Positions 1-6,794 of a DNA stretch of 8,983 nucleotides are shown piece by piece. The DNA is from Candidatus Limimorpha equi (GTDB lineage Bacteria; Bacteroidota; Bacteroidia; Bacteroidales; F082): the NCBI GenBank assembly GCA_018065885.1, contig JAGHSL010000100.1, positions 1 to 8,983 on the forward strand, read 5' to 3'. The notes beneath the pieces were generated by a model, which saw only the letters and a program-made list of their open reading frames with translations, was not told the DNA's origin and did no database searches. The position numbers and the translations under genes were made by a program. Numbering within the stretch: the first letter of the stretch is position 1; every line of letters begins with the position of its first letter.

Positions 1-2
1 CC

Positions 3-227
3 ATTGCGCGCGCCTTGCTCAACGACCCGCTCATCATTCTCGCCGATGAGCCTACCGGCAACCTCGACCCTGAAACCACCATCGACGTGATGCGCCTGCT
101 CCGCAAAATCAGCGAAAGCGGCACAGCCGTACTGATGGCCACCCACAATTACACATTGATGCAAAAGTATCCGTCGCGCGTGATCAAATGCGACAACGGG
201 ACGATTTCTTGCTCGGTGATGGATTAA
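3..227 (+). CDS. ftsE: FtsE-like cell-division ABC transporter ATPase (C-terminal part, 5' end outside window)
   Basis: Only the last 75 codons are present; the reading frame is open to the left edge. The fragment begins IARALLNDP, the stretch that follows the ABC signature motif. It then shows Walker B with the catalytic glutamate (LIILADEP), the D-loop (TGNLDP) and the switch histidine (MATHN). The tail, with YPSRVIKCDNG, resembles Bacteroidetes FtsE better than LolD or MacB ATPases. FtsE pairs with the membrane protein FtsX at the division site and couples ATP hydrolysis to control of peptidoglycan hydrolases. ftsX is not in view, so the FtsE assignment rests on this tail alone. The stop codon at 225-227 overlaps the stop of the convergent glycosyltransferase gene. 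Confidence 0.8.
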   Translation: MARALLNDPLIILADEPTGNLDPETTIDVMRLLRKISESGTAVLMATHNYTLMQKYPSRVIKCDNGTISCSVMD

Positions 228-1348
228 GCCGAAAAAATCGTGTTAATGAGGATTTTAGCATTCTCCTCATTCCGATACAATTGCTTCATCATGGCATCGC
301 GTTCCTCGATGTCGTCTTCGGTGAAATCCTCATCCATTAAGTGCTTGATTTCAGCAATGATTTCCTCGGGTTCATCTTTCACGATGCATAGCGGTTGCAA
401 TGCCGTTCCTTTCAGCATATCCGAATTGACCAAGCAGAAGCGCCCATTATACAAGGCATTCAACAATTTCAGTTTCAATCCGGTAGGCTGACTGGTCACC
501 AAAATATTGATTTGCGCCTGACGCAACAAGTCGATCATTTCAGCATCATCGGGATTGGCCGTCAAAGTGATGTTCGGATATTCCGATGCCAATTTCTGTA
601 ACTTTTCCGACGGATTCAAACCCGCAATCACGCACGGAATTTCCAATTCGGAAAACACGTTTTCAATCAGCCACTCAGCAGCATCGGCATTTTCACGCAC
701 CGACAAATTGCCATGATAAAGGACGTAATCGCCCCTACCCGACTCCGAACAAACCGAATCCTGAGCATTGAAGCCAGGCAGCAATATCGTCTTGCCATAA
801 CGCTTCGAGAAATAGTCGAAATCCTGCTGTGCAATGGCGAAAATTCCCTTTGCCTTAGCCAAAACCGGTTCATAACGACGCAGTTTCACCGATTCCGCCA
901 AATAAAAAATCCTTTTCCAAAGGCTGTGTTCCGATTTGCCCAAGGCACGGTAATAATCATGCTCAACATTATGCGCACGGACAAAAATCTTTCTGTCTTT
1001 CAGTCGGTTATCATTCAAAATGGCTGTCGTATGCAAGCCTTCGCAAAGAATGGGGTAATTGTCTTTCTGAAGCTGTTTCGCCAATTCCTCCGAACTGCGC
1101 GAAGTGACGATATAAGGCAAAAGACTCAACTGGCGGGCAAACGAAGTGTCGCGTTTGTAATACAAAACCTCATAACACAACCTTTCCAAAGCAATTTGAC
1201 GCCCGCGACCATATTCATAGCAATGCAAATGGACCTTTATTCCGCTGTCGGTGAGTGCCTTAATGCGGTAAAACACATCAATGACACCGCCATAGTTGGC
1301 AGGATACGGCACATCAAAAGAGATAATATGTAAATGTTTGTCAGCCAT
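224..1348 (-). CDS. GT-B (GT4-like) glycosyltransferase, second gene of the pair
   Basis: A 374-residue soluble protein, of usual length for a GT4 enzyme, with two Rossmann-like halves. The N-terminal half opens with a beta strand and a glycine loop (HIISFDVPYPANYGGV, residues 7-22), where GT-B acceptor domains contact substrate. VRAHNVEHDYY (123-133) is typical of GT4 proteins. The C-terminal half begins at YVLYHGNLSVRENADAAEW (208-226), the usual start of the nucleotide-sugar domain. The region that normally carries the E-x7-E pair reads TGLKLKLLNALYNGR (289-303) and lacks a clear second glutamate. Sugar donor and acceptor cannot be told from sequence; cell-surface or protein glycosylation is an inference. 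Its ATG lies inside the end of the upstream glycosyltransferase (8-bp overlap), implying translational coupling. No transmembrane segment is seen. Confidence 0.82.
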   Translation of the reverse strand: MADKHLHIISFDVPYPANYGGVIDVFYRIKALTDSGIKVHLHCYEYGRGRQIALERLCYEVLYYKRDTSFARQLSLLPYIVTSRSSEELAKQLQKDNYPILCEGLHTTAILNDNRLKDRKIFVRAHNVEHDYYRALGKSEHSLWKRIFYLAESVKLRRYEPVLAKAKGIFAIAQQDFDYFSKRYGKTILLPGFNAQDSVCSESGRGDYVLYHGNLSVRENADAAEWLIENVFSELEIPCVIAGLNPSEKLQKLASEYPNITLTANPDDAEMIDLLRQAQINILVTSQPTGLKLKLLNALYNGRFCLVNSDMLKGTALQPLCIVKDEPEEIIAEIKHLMDEDFTEDDIEERDAMMKQLYRNEENAKILINTIFSA

Positions 1349-2456
1349 ACTGTTGATAAATTGCGAGCAATGCCTTTTCTTCGTTTTCCCAGCGCAAATC
1401 CTGGGCGGCTACAGTCAGATTCTGTTTCCATTTTCCATATCTTTCTGCATCGGAAAGCGCATTCTGAATAGTTGCTGCAATCGTTTTCGGGTCGTGATTT
1501 TCAATGAAGGATCCTATATCATATCTTCGTATAATCTTCTCTATTTCAGTCAAATGAGATGCAACAATCGGCACACCTGCCTGAATGAAATCGAAAAGTT
1601 TGTTGGGCAGACTGAAACGGTAATTCAAGTTAGTATCCTTATCCAAACAGAAACCCAACTCCGCATTTTGCGTATAGCCCATCATGTTGGCATACGACAT
1701 GCGCGGCAAGAAACGAACACGGTCAGCGATGTTCAAATCGACAACCATTTGTTTCAAAATGGGCAACACATCACCACCGCCAATAATCATCAAATGGCAA
1801 TCATTCAGATACTGCATGGCCTGAACCAGTTCTTCAGCACCACGCTGAATATTGATGCCAGAGCCTTGAAGCACAAGCAGATGTTTGTCGAGCGGCAATC
1901 CCAGTTCAGCCTTATCACCCTTTGACGGCAATGCTTTTTGCGGCGGAATATTACGGATGACATGCACCTTGACACCATATTTTTCGCGGAACAAATCGGC
2001 AATCGAATCACAAACCGTAATCATTTCACCCAATTTTGGAACGGCAAATTCTTCAATGCGTTTCCAAACACGCTGCACTTTCGGGCGATGAATCAATTCC
2101 GGAGTCTCGGTGAAATATTCATGGCTGTCGTAAATCATCTTGATGCCTTTCAGACGAGAAACGAAAAAATTCGGCAAAACAGTATCCAAATCATTGGAAA
2201 GCAAAAGATTAGCACGATGAAACAGCAAGAAAAAGAAAAGACGAATGTTGTATTCTGCATAAAAACAAGGTCCTTTTTCAAACAGCAGTTTCATACGATG
2301 CGAAGCATACGAACGCTCATCCATAGGCGGACTTTTACGCTGCTTACGGCCAACCAAAAGAACCTCATAACCAGCCTTTTGCAATGTCAAGCAAGACTTG
2401 TTCACCCTTTGGTCCGTCACCAAATCATTGATTACCGATACGATTACGCGTTTCAA
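1341..2456 (-). CDS. GT4-family glycosyltransferase, first gene of the pair
   Basis: A 371-residue GT-B glycosyltransferase when started at the TTG at 2454-2456, giving MKRVIVSVINDLVTDQRV, the normal N-terminus of this family. A longer frame starts at a TTG at 2475-2477, but that codon lies inside the TAACTTTG promoter element and would precede the transcript. Landmarks are the N-terminal strand and loop (residues 3-18), IYDSHEYFTETPEL (108-121, a GT4 hallmark), LLVLQGSGINIQRG (193-206, start of the nucleotide-sugar domain), a glycine-rich turn IIGGGDVLP (224-232) and SLPNKLFDFIQAGVPIV (282-298) at the E-x7-E position, where the second acidic residue appears as Asp289. A hydrophobic stretch near 72-80 is more likely a buried helix than a membrane span. 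Donor and acceptor are unknown. It probably works in the same glycan pathway as the overlapping downstream gene. Confidence 0.82.
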   Translation of the reverse strand: MKRVIVSVINDLVTDQRVNKSCLTLQKAGYEVLLVGRKQRKSPPMDERSYASHRMKLLFEKGPCFYAEYNIRLFFFLLFHRANLLLSNDLDTVLPNFFVSRLKGIKMIYDSHEYFTETPELIHRPKVQRVWKRIEEFAVPKLGEMITVCDSIADLFREKYGVKVHVIRNIPPQKALPSKGDKAELGLPLDKHLLVLQGSGINIQRGAEELVQAMQYLNDCHLMIIGGGDVLPILKQMVVDLNIADRVRFLPRMSYANMMGYTQNAELGFCLDKDTNLNYRFSLPNKLFDFIQAGVPIVASHLTEIEKIIRRYDIGSFIENHDPKTIAATIQNALSDAERYGKWKQNLTVAAQDLRWENEEKALLAIYQQYG

Positions 2457-2474
2457 AACTGAAAGATTTGATTG

Positions 2475-2482
2475 CAAAGTTA
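2475..2482 (-). promoter_or_regulatory. Bacteroidetes -7 element for the glycosyltransferase pair
   Basis: On the minus strand this reads TAACTTTG, an exact TAnnTTTG match. Transcription would start about 4-6 nt further on, giving a leader of roughly 14 nt before the chosen TTG start at 2456. I do not find a good TTTG at the -33 position. The match is short, but the placement is right and it explains the gene start. Confidence 0.5.
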
Positions 2483-2523
2483 ATTAAATAATCGGTCAAC
2501 GGCTTTCTATGGACAAAAAAAAC

Positions 2524-2531
2524 TATTTTTG
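2524..2531 (+). promoter_or_regulatory. Possible rightward -7 element (TATTTTTG)
   Basis: This is an exact TAnnTTTG match on the plus strand, 41 bp from the leftward glycosyltransferase -7 element, so the two would be divergent. No convincing TTTG lies 19-21 bp upstream; the nearest is TTTC at 2504-2507 with only 16 bp spacing. It overlaps the palindrome TTTTGCGCAAAA (2527-2538). Downstream there is only an 11-codon frame (2547-2582). Confidence 0.3.
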
Positions 2532-2703
2532 CGCAAAACAAGCATCATGCAAGAGCAAGTTTCATTAAAGGATTCGATGTAATTAGCGCAAAATCCTATA
2601 CCTACCATTACGAAATGATATTCTCAAGGCCTGTAGCTTAACTATTCTTGGAAGAAAAACATCATCATTGAATTTCTGCTTCACAAAAAGTCGTGTTTTC
2701 CAG

Positions 2704-2741
2704 AAAAAGGTTGACTCTTGTCTTTTTGAGCCAACCTTTTT
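2704..2741. terminator. Hairpin with flanking A and T runs, possible bidirectional terminator
   Basis: Arms at 2704-2717 and 2728-2741 pair over 14 positions around a 10-nt loop, with A5 on one side and T5 on the other. The single non-matching position is G-U when read on the minus strand but A-C on the plus strand, so it folds best as a leftward transcript. It could back up the terminator at 2778-2809 or end a rightward transcript from near 2524. Confidence 0.55.
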
Positions 2742-2777
2742 CAGGGAAATATAGTCTAAAAATTTCCAAAAACAACC

Positions 2778-2809
2778 AAAAAGGAGCAACCTCGCGGCCG
2801 CTCCTTTTT
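2778..2809 (-). terminator. Intrinsic terminator of the DHH-FKBP operon
   Basis: The arms AAAAAGGAGC (2778-2787) and GCTCCTTTTT (2800-2809) are perfectly complementary around a 12-nt GC-rich loop. On the minus strand the hairpin begins 4 nt after the TGA stop of the last FKBP gene and ends in five T, the expected form of a Rho-independent terminator. It is symmetrical enough to act in both directions. Confidence 0.8.
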
Positions 2810-2813
2810 CGGT

Positions 2814-4127
2814 TCATTCAATGGAAACCAGCTCCAAATCGATTACCAAAGGCGAATCGGCGGGCAGCAACTGCGGGTCGATTTCAATCTCGCCGAAACC
2901 AAGGTCGGAAGGCACTATCAGCCTCACCTTCGAACCAGAGTTCATCTGCATCAAGGCTTCTTCAATGGAAAGAATCATTTCACCATTACCTATGGTGAAT
3001 TGCATCGGCATATCATACTTGTAACTCGACTCAACTTCCTCACCATTCAGATTATAGATGGTGTAATGAATGGCAACTTTGTCGCCCCATTGAGCCATAT
3101 CGCCTGTGCCGTTTTCTTTCCAAATCACATACAATCCCGTTTCCGATGGTTCCTCAGTGATATTATTGTCTTTCACATATTTGGCAATCAGCTGACGCTG
3201 TTTTTCCATCACTTTTTCATGTTCCGCCTGACGTTTTACCTTCTCTTCGGCAACAAACTTGTCGTGTGCTTCCTTGCTCATGATGCTGTTCATCTGCAAT
3301 TCCACACGCAAAGGCATATAAGGCTGAATGATTTGCTGATAGCCGACACTATCGAAAGCCAATGAAGACGGCAACACGCAATTCAGACGGCCACCTTCCT
3401 TCACCATGCCAACAGCTTCAGTGAAACCTTTCGACAGAAAATCTTCCGAACCATACTGGAAATCAAGCGATTCAACGTCAAACGAATTCATAATGGTATC
3501 GCCTTCAAGCGAGCATAACAGAAAATCAAAATTGACATAATCGCCCATATTGGCTGTCTTGCCATTTCCAGTTTTTCCGAGAACGATAATTCCCGATTCG
3601 GTGATTTCGTTTTCAGCATTTCTATAAGGCTCCAAAACAGTCTGTTCCGCCATGCGCAGGCTATCAAGATACTGCATGTAGGATGCCTCGATTTCTTCGT
3701 ATGGCGTTATGGAAAGGAGCTTCAAATCGTAGTAAATCGCCTTGCCGGCATACTCTTCAGGGGTTTCCATTTCCATCACCGCCGAAAATACGGAATCGGC
3801 AATGACCACCATTCGGGCCGAATCGCCGATGTGCATGTTCATCAAGGCATCGGTAACGTCGCCAACAAAAGCCGCCGGTTCCAAAACAATATCGACCGGC
3901 TCATCGCCAACCGTCGTAAACAGCAGCGTATCATTGAAATACTGTGCCATTTCAAAGGTTACGCCGTCCTTGAGGCGCGGCGTAACCTTTTCGTTGCTTC
4001 TTTCGTAGAATTTCATGTAGGCGCCATTGTCCATTCTCTTGAATCCAGAATAAATGGAATCGCTCTGGCATGATACCATCAACGCCAAGGCCAAAATGGA
4101 AACGACTTTGCCAAACACTTTATTCAT
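2814..4127 (-). CDS. Three-domain FKBP-like lipoprotein without a canonical active site
   Basis: A 437-residue protein starting at the ATG 4125-4127; the longer frame depends on a TTG inside the upstream gene. The signal peptide ends in LALMVSC, predicting a lipidated Cys20 (mature CQSDS). Three FKBP-like domains are visible. The first, about 33-140, is very diverged and holds MHIGDSARM. The second is about 178-282. The third, about 330-436, contains VAIHYTIYNLNG, SS, a G-N-G turn and VPSDLGFG. A charged helical linker (about 283-320) joins the last two. In the third domain the binding-pocket Asp is Glu366, the pocket Trp is Ile388 and the LAYG Tyr is Phe411. The second domain has Phe235 for Trp and also lacks the FDSS motif. 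It is probably a weak isomerase at best, acting as a chaperone or binding protein in the envelope. The gene is last in the operon and begins 1 nt after the preceding stop. Confidence 0.82.
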   Translation of the reverse strand: MNKVFGKVVSILALALMVSCQSDSIYSGFKRMDNGAYMKFYERSNEKVTPRLKDGVTFEMAQYFNDTLLFTTVGDEPVDIVLEPAAFVGDVTDALMNMHIGDSARMVVIADSVFSAVMEMETPEEYAGKAIYYDLKLLSITPYEEIEASYMQYLDSLRMAEQTVLEPYRNAENEITESGIIVLGKTGNGKTANMGDYVNFDFLLCSLEGDTIMNSFDVESLDFQYGSEDFLSKGFTEAVGMVKEGGRLNCVLPSSLAFDSVGYQQIIQPYMPLRVELQMNSIMSKEAHDKFVAEEKVKRQAEHEKVMEKQRQLIAKYVKDNNITEEPSETGLYVIWKENGTGDMAQWGDKVAIHYTIYNLNGEEVESSYKYDMPMQFTIGNGEMILSIEEALMQMNSGSKVRLIVPSDLGFGEIEIDPQLLPADSPLVIDLELVSIE

Positions 4128-4128
4128 C

Positions 4129-5037
4129 TTATTCAAAATCAATCAGTTCAACTTCAAACATCAGGTTTGAGAATGCAGGAATGTCAGGACCAGCACCTCT
4201 GTCGCCGTAAGCAAGGAAATAAGGTATGTAAAGCACACCCTTTTCACCTTTCGACATCAACATAATGCCTTCGTCCCAGCCAGGAATGACTTGGCCAACG
4301 CCAATCGGTATCTGGATAGGTTCGCCGCGATCAACTGATGAATCGAACACAGTGCCATCCAACAGTTTACCTGTGTAATGGACTTTAACCATCTGACCTT
4401 CAGCTGGTTTTTCGCCATTACCTTCTTGGGTCATCACATAAACCAGACCTGATGCCGTAGGTTCAGCCACAATACCCTGTGCGTTCAGATAATTCTGCAA
4501 ATCCAAAGCTGCCTTGGCGGTTTCTTCAGGATAATCGGCTTTCATCTTTTCAATTCTTTCAGCAGCAGCTTGTCTTGCTTTTTCTGCCATTTTAGCCTTG
4601 TATTCGCTTTCGGTGCAGAAATCGGTCACTTTAACATCGAATCTCATGACATCCGTAGAATTGAACTCTTCAGGAAGGCTTGGCTGACCGAAGAAAGTGG
4701 TGAAAGTAGAATCAATGTTCACGATGAATGAAGCAGAGTCGCCCTTGTGCATCATGGCAAGACCTTCGAAGAAGTCGCCGGCAAACAAAGGTTCTTCCAA
4801 ACGGAATACGTTTGGCATGGTAGGGATAATGGCATTGGTGTCATTCACCGTGCAACCAAACTCGACATCAATAATGTCACCGATAGCAGGTGTTTCACCT
4901 TCATTTTGCGTGTAGAACAGATAATTCAGTCCGTTTTCGTTGATTTCATAACCCTCGTAAGGGCTTTTTTCCTGACATGAAGTCATGCCAGCGAGCATCA
5001 TGGCAGCAGCAGCCATGCAAAAAACACTTTTTTTCAT
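4129..5037 (-). CDS. FKBP-type peptidyl-prolyl isomerase lipoprotein, diverged N-terminal domain plus canonical C-terminal domain
   Basis: A 302-residue protein with an ATG start and a lipoprotein signal peptide ending LAGMTSC, placing the lipid on Cys21 (mature CQEKS). The N-terminal FKBP-like domain (about 35-140) keeps the fold-typical MMHKGDSASF turn but not the active site. A helical, Ala/Lys/Glu-rich linker follows (141-190). The C-terminal domain (196-301) is canonical: VHYTGKLLDG, FDSS (231-234), VIPGWDEG (250-257) and LAYGDRGAG, with pocket residues Tyr221, Phe231, Asp232, Val250, Ile251, Trp254 and Tyr277 all in place. It should catalyse cis-trans isomerisation of Xaa-Pro bonds in envelope proteins, anchored by lipid in the periplasm or outer membrane. 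The arrangement resembles FkpA/Mip, with the N-terminal part replaced by a second FKBP-like domain. Confidence 0.9.
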   Translation of the reverse strand: MKKSVFCMAAAAMMLAGMTSCQEKSPYEGYEINENGLNYLFYTQNEGETPAIGDIIDVEFGCTVNDTNAIIPTMPNVFRLEEPLFAGDFFEGLAMMHKGDSASFIVNIDSTFTTFFGQPSLPEEFNSTDVMRFDVKVTDFCTESEYKAKMAEKARQAAAERIEKMKADYPEETAKAALDLQNYLNAQGIVAEPTASGLVYVMTQEGNGEKPAEGQMVKVHYTGKLLDGTVFDSSVDRGEPIQIPIGVGQVIPGWDEGIMLMSKGEKGVLYIPYFLAYGDRGAGPDIPAFSNLMFEVELIDFE

Positions 5038-5066
5038 TGTTTAAATAGTTTAGTTAATTTTGTAAT

Positions 5067-6791
5067 TTATTTAATGTCAATTATTTCAATATCAAATACA
5101 AGATTCGAATAAGGAGGAATAGGACCCGTTTGACGGCTACCGTAAGCCATATCAAAAGGAATAACCAATGTGGCTTTTTCACCCTTTTTCATCAGGGCAA
5201 CGCCTTCATCCCATCCCTTGATAACGCGGCCTTCGCCCAAAACGAAGTCGATAGGTTCGCCACGTTCAACCGACGAATCGAAGACACGGCCATCCATCAG
5301 CTTACCTGTGTAATGCACCGTTACCGTCTGACCGGCAGTCGGGCATTCGCCTGAGCCTTTCTTGTTGCAAACATAAACGAGGCCAGAATCACGTTTCTTG
5401 GACTTAATCTTATTGTCAGTCAAATACTTGTCAAATTCCTGATGGGCTCTTTCCACCCTCGACTGATTGGCATCTTCGGGGCTCAGAATATCCAGCATGA
5501 CGACATCGAAAATCAGGTTGCTGTAGGCAGGAATCAAACCGTAAGGGTTTTCGCCGTAGGCCAAATTGTAAGGCAAAACGAAACGGGCCTTATCGCCAGC
5601 CGACATCAGGCCTATGCCTTCTTCCAGACCCTTCAGCACTGTACCCTGGCCATAAACTATGTCGTAATACTCGCCCAGTTTGTCAGATGAGCCTAATTCA
5701 TTGCCACCCATGATTTTAGCTTCGAATTTCACTCTTGCCGTTGAACCAACGGTCGGTGTAGTGCCCTCATTATCTACCTCGAAGTTATAATAAAGTCCGG
5801 ATTCCGTGTGATTCACGATTTTATTCTCCTTCACATACTGAGCGAAATCCTTTTCCGACTTTGCCTTGAGGTCTTTCATTTCGCGTTCAGCCTGACGAAG
5901 TTGTTCATCCTTGGTCATAATGTTCAGTAATTCAATATCATAAACAAGATTCGAATAAGGTTTCACATTGCCCATGTTGTGCTCACCGTAAGCCATTTCG
6001 TAAGGAATGATGGCACGCACCTTGTCGCCTTGATGCATCATCGGCAACACTTCTTCCCAACCGGGAATTGCATAACCTTCGCCCAAAACGAAAGAGAACT
6101 TCTCATTCTGGTCGTATGATGAGCCTACTTTCGTTCCATCAAGGAGATAGACTTCATAATTGACATCGACTTTCTCGCCTTGTTCTGGGCAACGGCCTTT
6201 GCCATTTGAAATCGGTATAATATAAATACCAGATTCAGTAGGAGTTACATCAATGTTATTGTCTGCGATATAAGCAGCCAAGGCTTCTTTCGATTCATTT
6301 TGCATATCAACCTTCATCTGGTCAATTTCAGCCTGAAATTCCTCAGCCGTCTTGACTTCCAGCATCTTGATTTCATAGCGGAAATAGTCATCAGCCTTCA
6401 AGCCAACGGCCACAGGATCCTGGGAATAGTAAATGGAGGCGATGGAATCGGCCTTAATGTAGAACGAAGCGGAATCGCCCTCGCGCATCATGGCAACGGC
6501 TGTGTGCAAATCGCCCTTGAAACGTGGTTCAGCCAGCTGAAGATGAATGATGCCTTGGGTTTCAGCCCAGTCATAGTACAGTGAATCATCAAGATAGCAC
6601 AATACTGACATCTTCAGGAAATTCGTCTTCTCGGGCAAGGCATTAGCCTTGTTTTGGTTGTAAAAACGATAATACAGACCATCGGAAGTTTTCTTATACC
6701 CCGGAAACCTCTGGTCTTTTTGGCCACATGAAGCAAACAGCGTTACAAAGGCCACGCACAGTAATGCGAATGAAAAACATTTTCTTTTCAT
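5067..6791 (-). CDS. Four-domain FKBP-type peptidyl-prolyl isomerase lipoprotein
   Basis: A 574-residue protein with an ATG start and a signal peptide ending TLFASC, putting the lipid on Cys22 (mature CGQKD). Four FKBP-like domains are joined by charged helical linkers: about 37-146, 187-291, 331-435 and 468-573. The first is degenerate and shares the PRFKGD and GDSASF pattern of the two smaller paralogues. The second keeps IPGW (Trp245) and MAYG (Tyr268) but lacks FDSS. The third has Leu389 instead of Trp but keeps LAYG. The fourth is fully canonical: VHYTGKLMDG, FDSS (504-507), VIKGWDEG with Trp527, and MAYG with Tyr550. Each later domain is preceded by a short Asn/Ile-rich helix end and an SG-I/L-Y strand, so the protein is a repeat of a unit of about 140 residues. 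It is likely an envelope foldase with one strong active site and three binding or structural domains. It starts 3 nt after the preceding stop. Confidence 0.9.
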   Translation of the reverse strand: MKRKCFSFALLCVAFVTLFASCGQKDQRFPGYKKTSDGLYYRFYNQNKANALPEKTNFLKMSVLCYLDDSLYYDWAETQGIIHLQLAEPRFKGDLHTAVAMMREGDSASFYIKADSIASIYYSQDPVAVGLKADDYFRYEIKMLEVKTAEEFQAEIDQMKVDMQNESKEALAAYIADNNIDVTPTESGIYIIPISNGKGRCPEQGEKVDVNYEVYLLDGTKVGSSYDQNEKFSFVLGEGYAIPGWEEVLPMMHQGDKVRAIIPYEMAYGEHNMGNVKPYSNLVYDIELLNIMTKDEQLRQAEREMKDLKAKSEKDFAQYVKENKIVNHTESGLYYNFEVDNEGTTPTVGSTARVKFEAKIMGGNELGSSDKLGEYYDIVYGQGTVLKGLEEGIGLMSAGDKARFVLPYNLAYGENPYGLIPAYSNLIFDVVMLDILSPEDANQSRVERAHQEFDKYLTDNKIKSKKRDSGLVYVCNKKGSGECPTAGQTVTVHYTGKLMDGRVFDSSVERGEPIDFVLGEGRVIKGWDEGVALMKKGEKATLVIPFDMAYGSRQTGPIPPYSNLVFDIEIIDIK

Positions 6792-6794
6792 AAG

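Larger units (their letters stand above)
2524..2741 (+). other. Intergenic segment between a possible promoter and a hairpin; candidate small transcript or gene remnant
   Basis: This part of the 357-bp gap (2457-2813) has no protein-coding gene I can support. It runs from a TAnnTTTG element to a hairpin followed by five T. An ATG at 2547 opens an 11-codon frame (MQEQVSLKDSM) ending in TAA at 2580-2582. The other forward frames are short or lack an ATG. A 68-codon minus-strand frame at 2583-2789 runs through a terminator-like hairpin and shows no motif. A small RNA, a leader peptide or a decayed gene are all possible. No RNA family was recognised. Confidence 0.22.

Noticed and set aside
713..1333. 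Plus-strand open frame of 206 codons
   Set aside because: It is fully antisense to the well-supported glycosyltransferase at 224-1348 and shows no domain motif.
1296..2462. Plus-strand frames of 209 codons (1296-1925) and 174 codons (1938-2462)
   Set aside because: Both lie opposite the GT4 gene at 1341-2456, have no recognisable motifs and have no promoter or neighbouring genes on that strand.
2626..2660. Stretch loosely resembling a tRNA 5' end (GGCCTGTAGCTTAA)
   Set aside because: No anticodon arm, T arm or acceptor pairing can be found downstream.
2583..2789. Minus-strand frame of 68 codons in the intergenic region
   Set aside because: It would start inside the operon terminator and read through a second hairpin. 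Its composition is not protein-like and no motif is seen.
2794..2801. GCGGCCGC palindrome (NotI site)
   Set aside because: It forms part of the GC-rich loop and arm of the terminator hairpin; there is no sign of cloning sequence or of a separate function.
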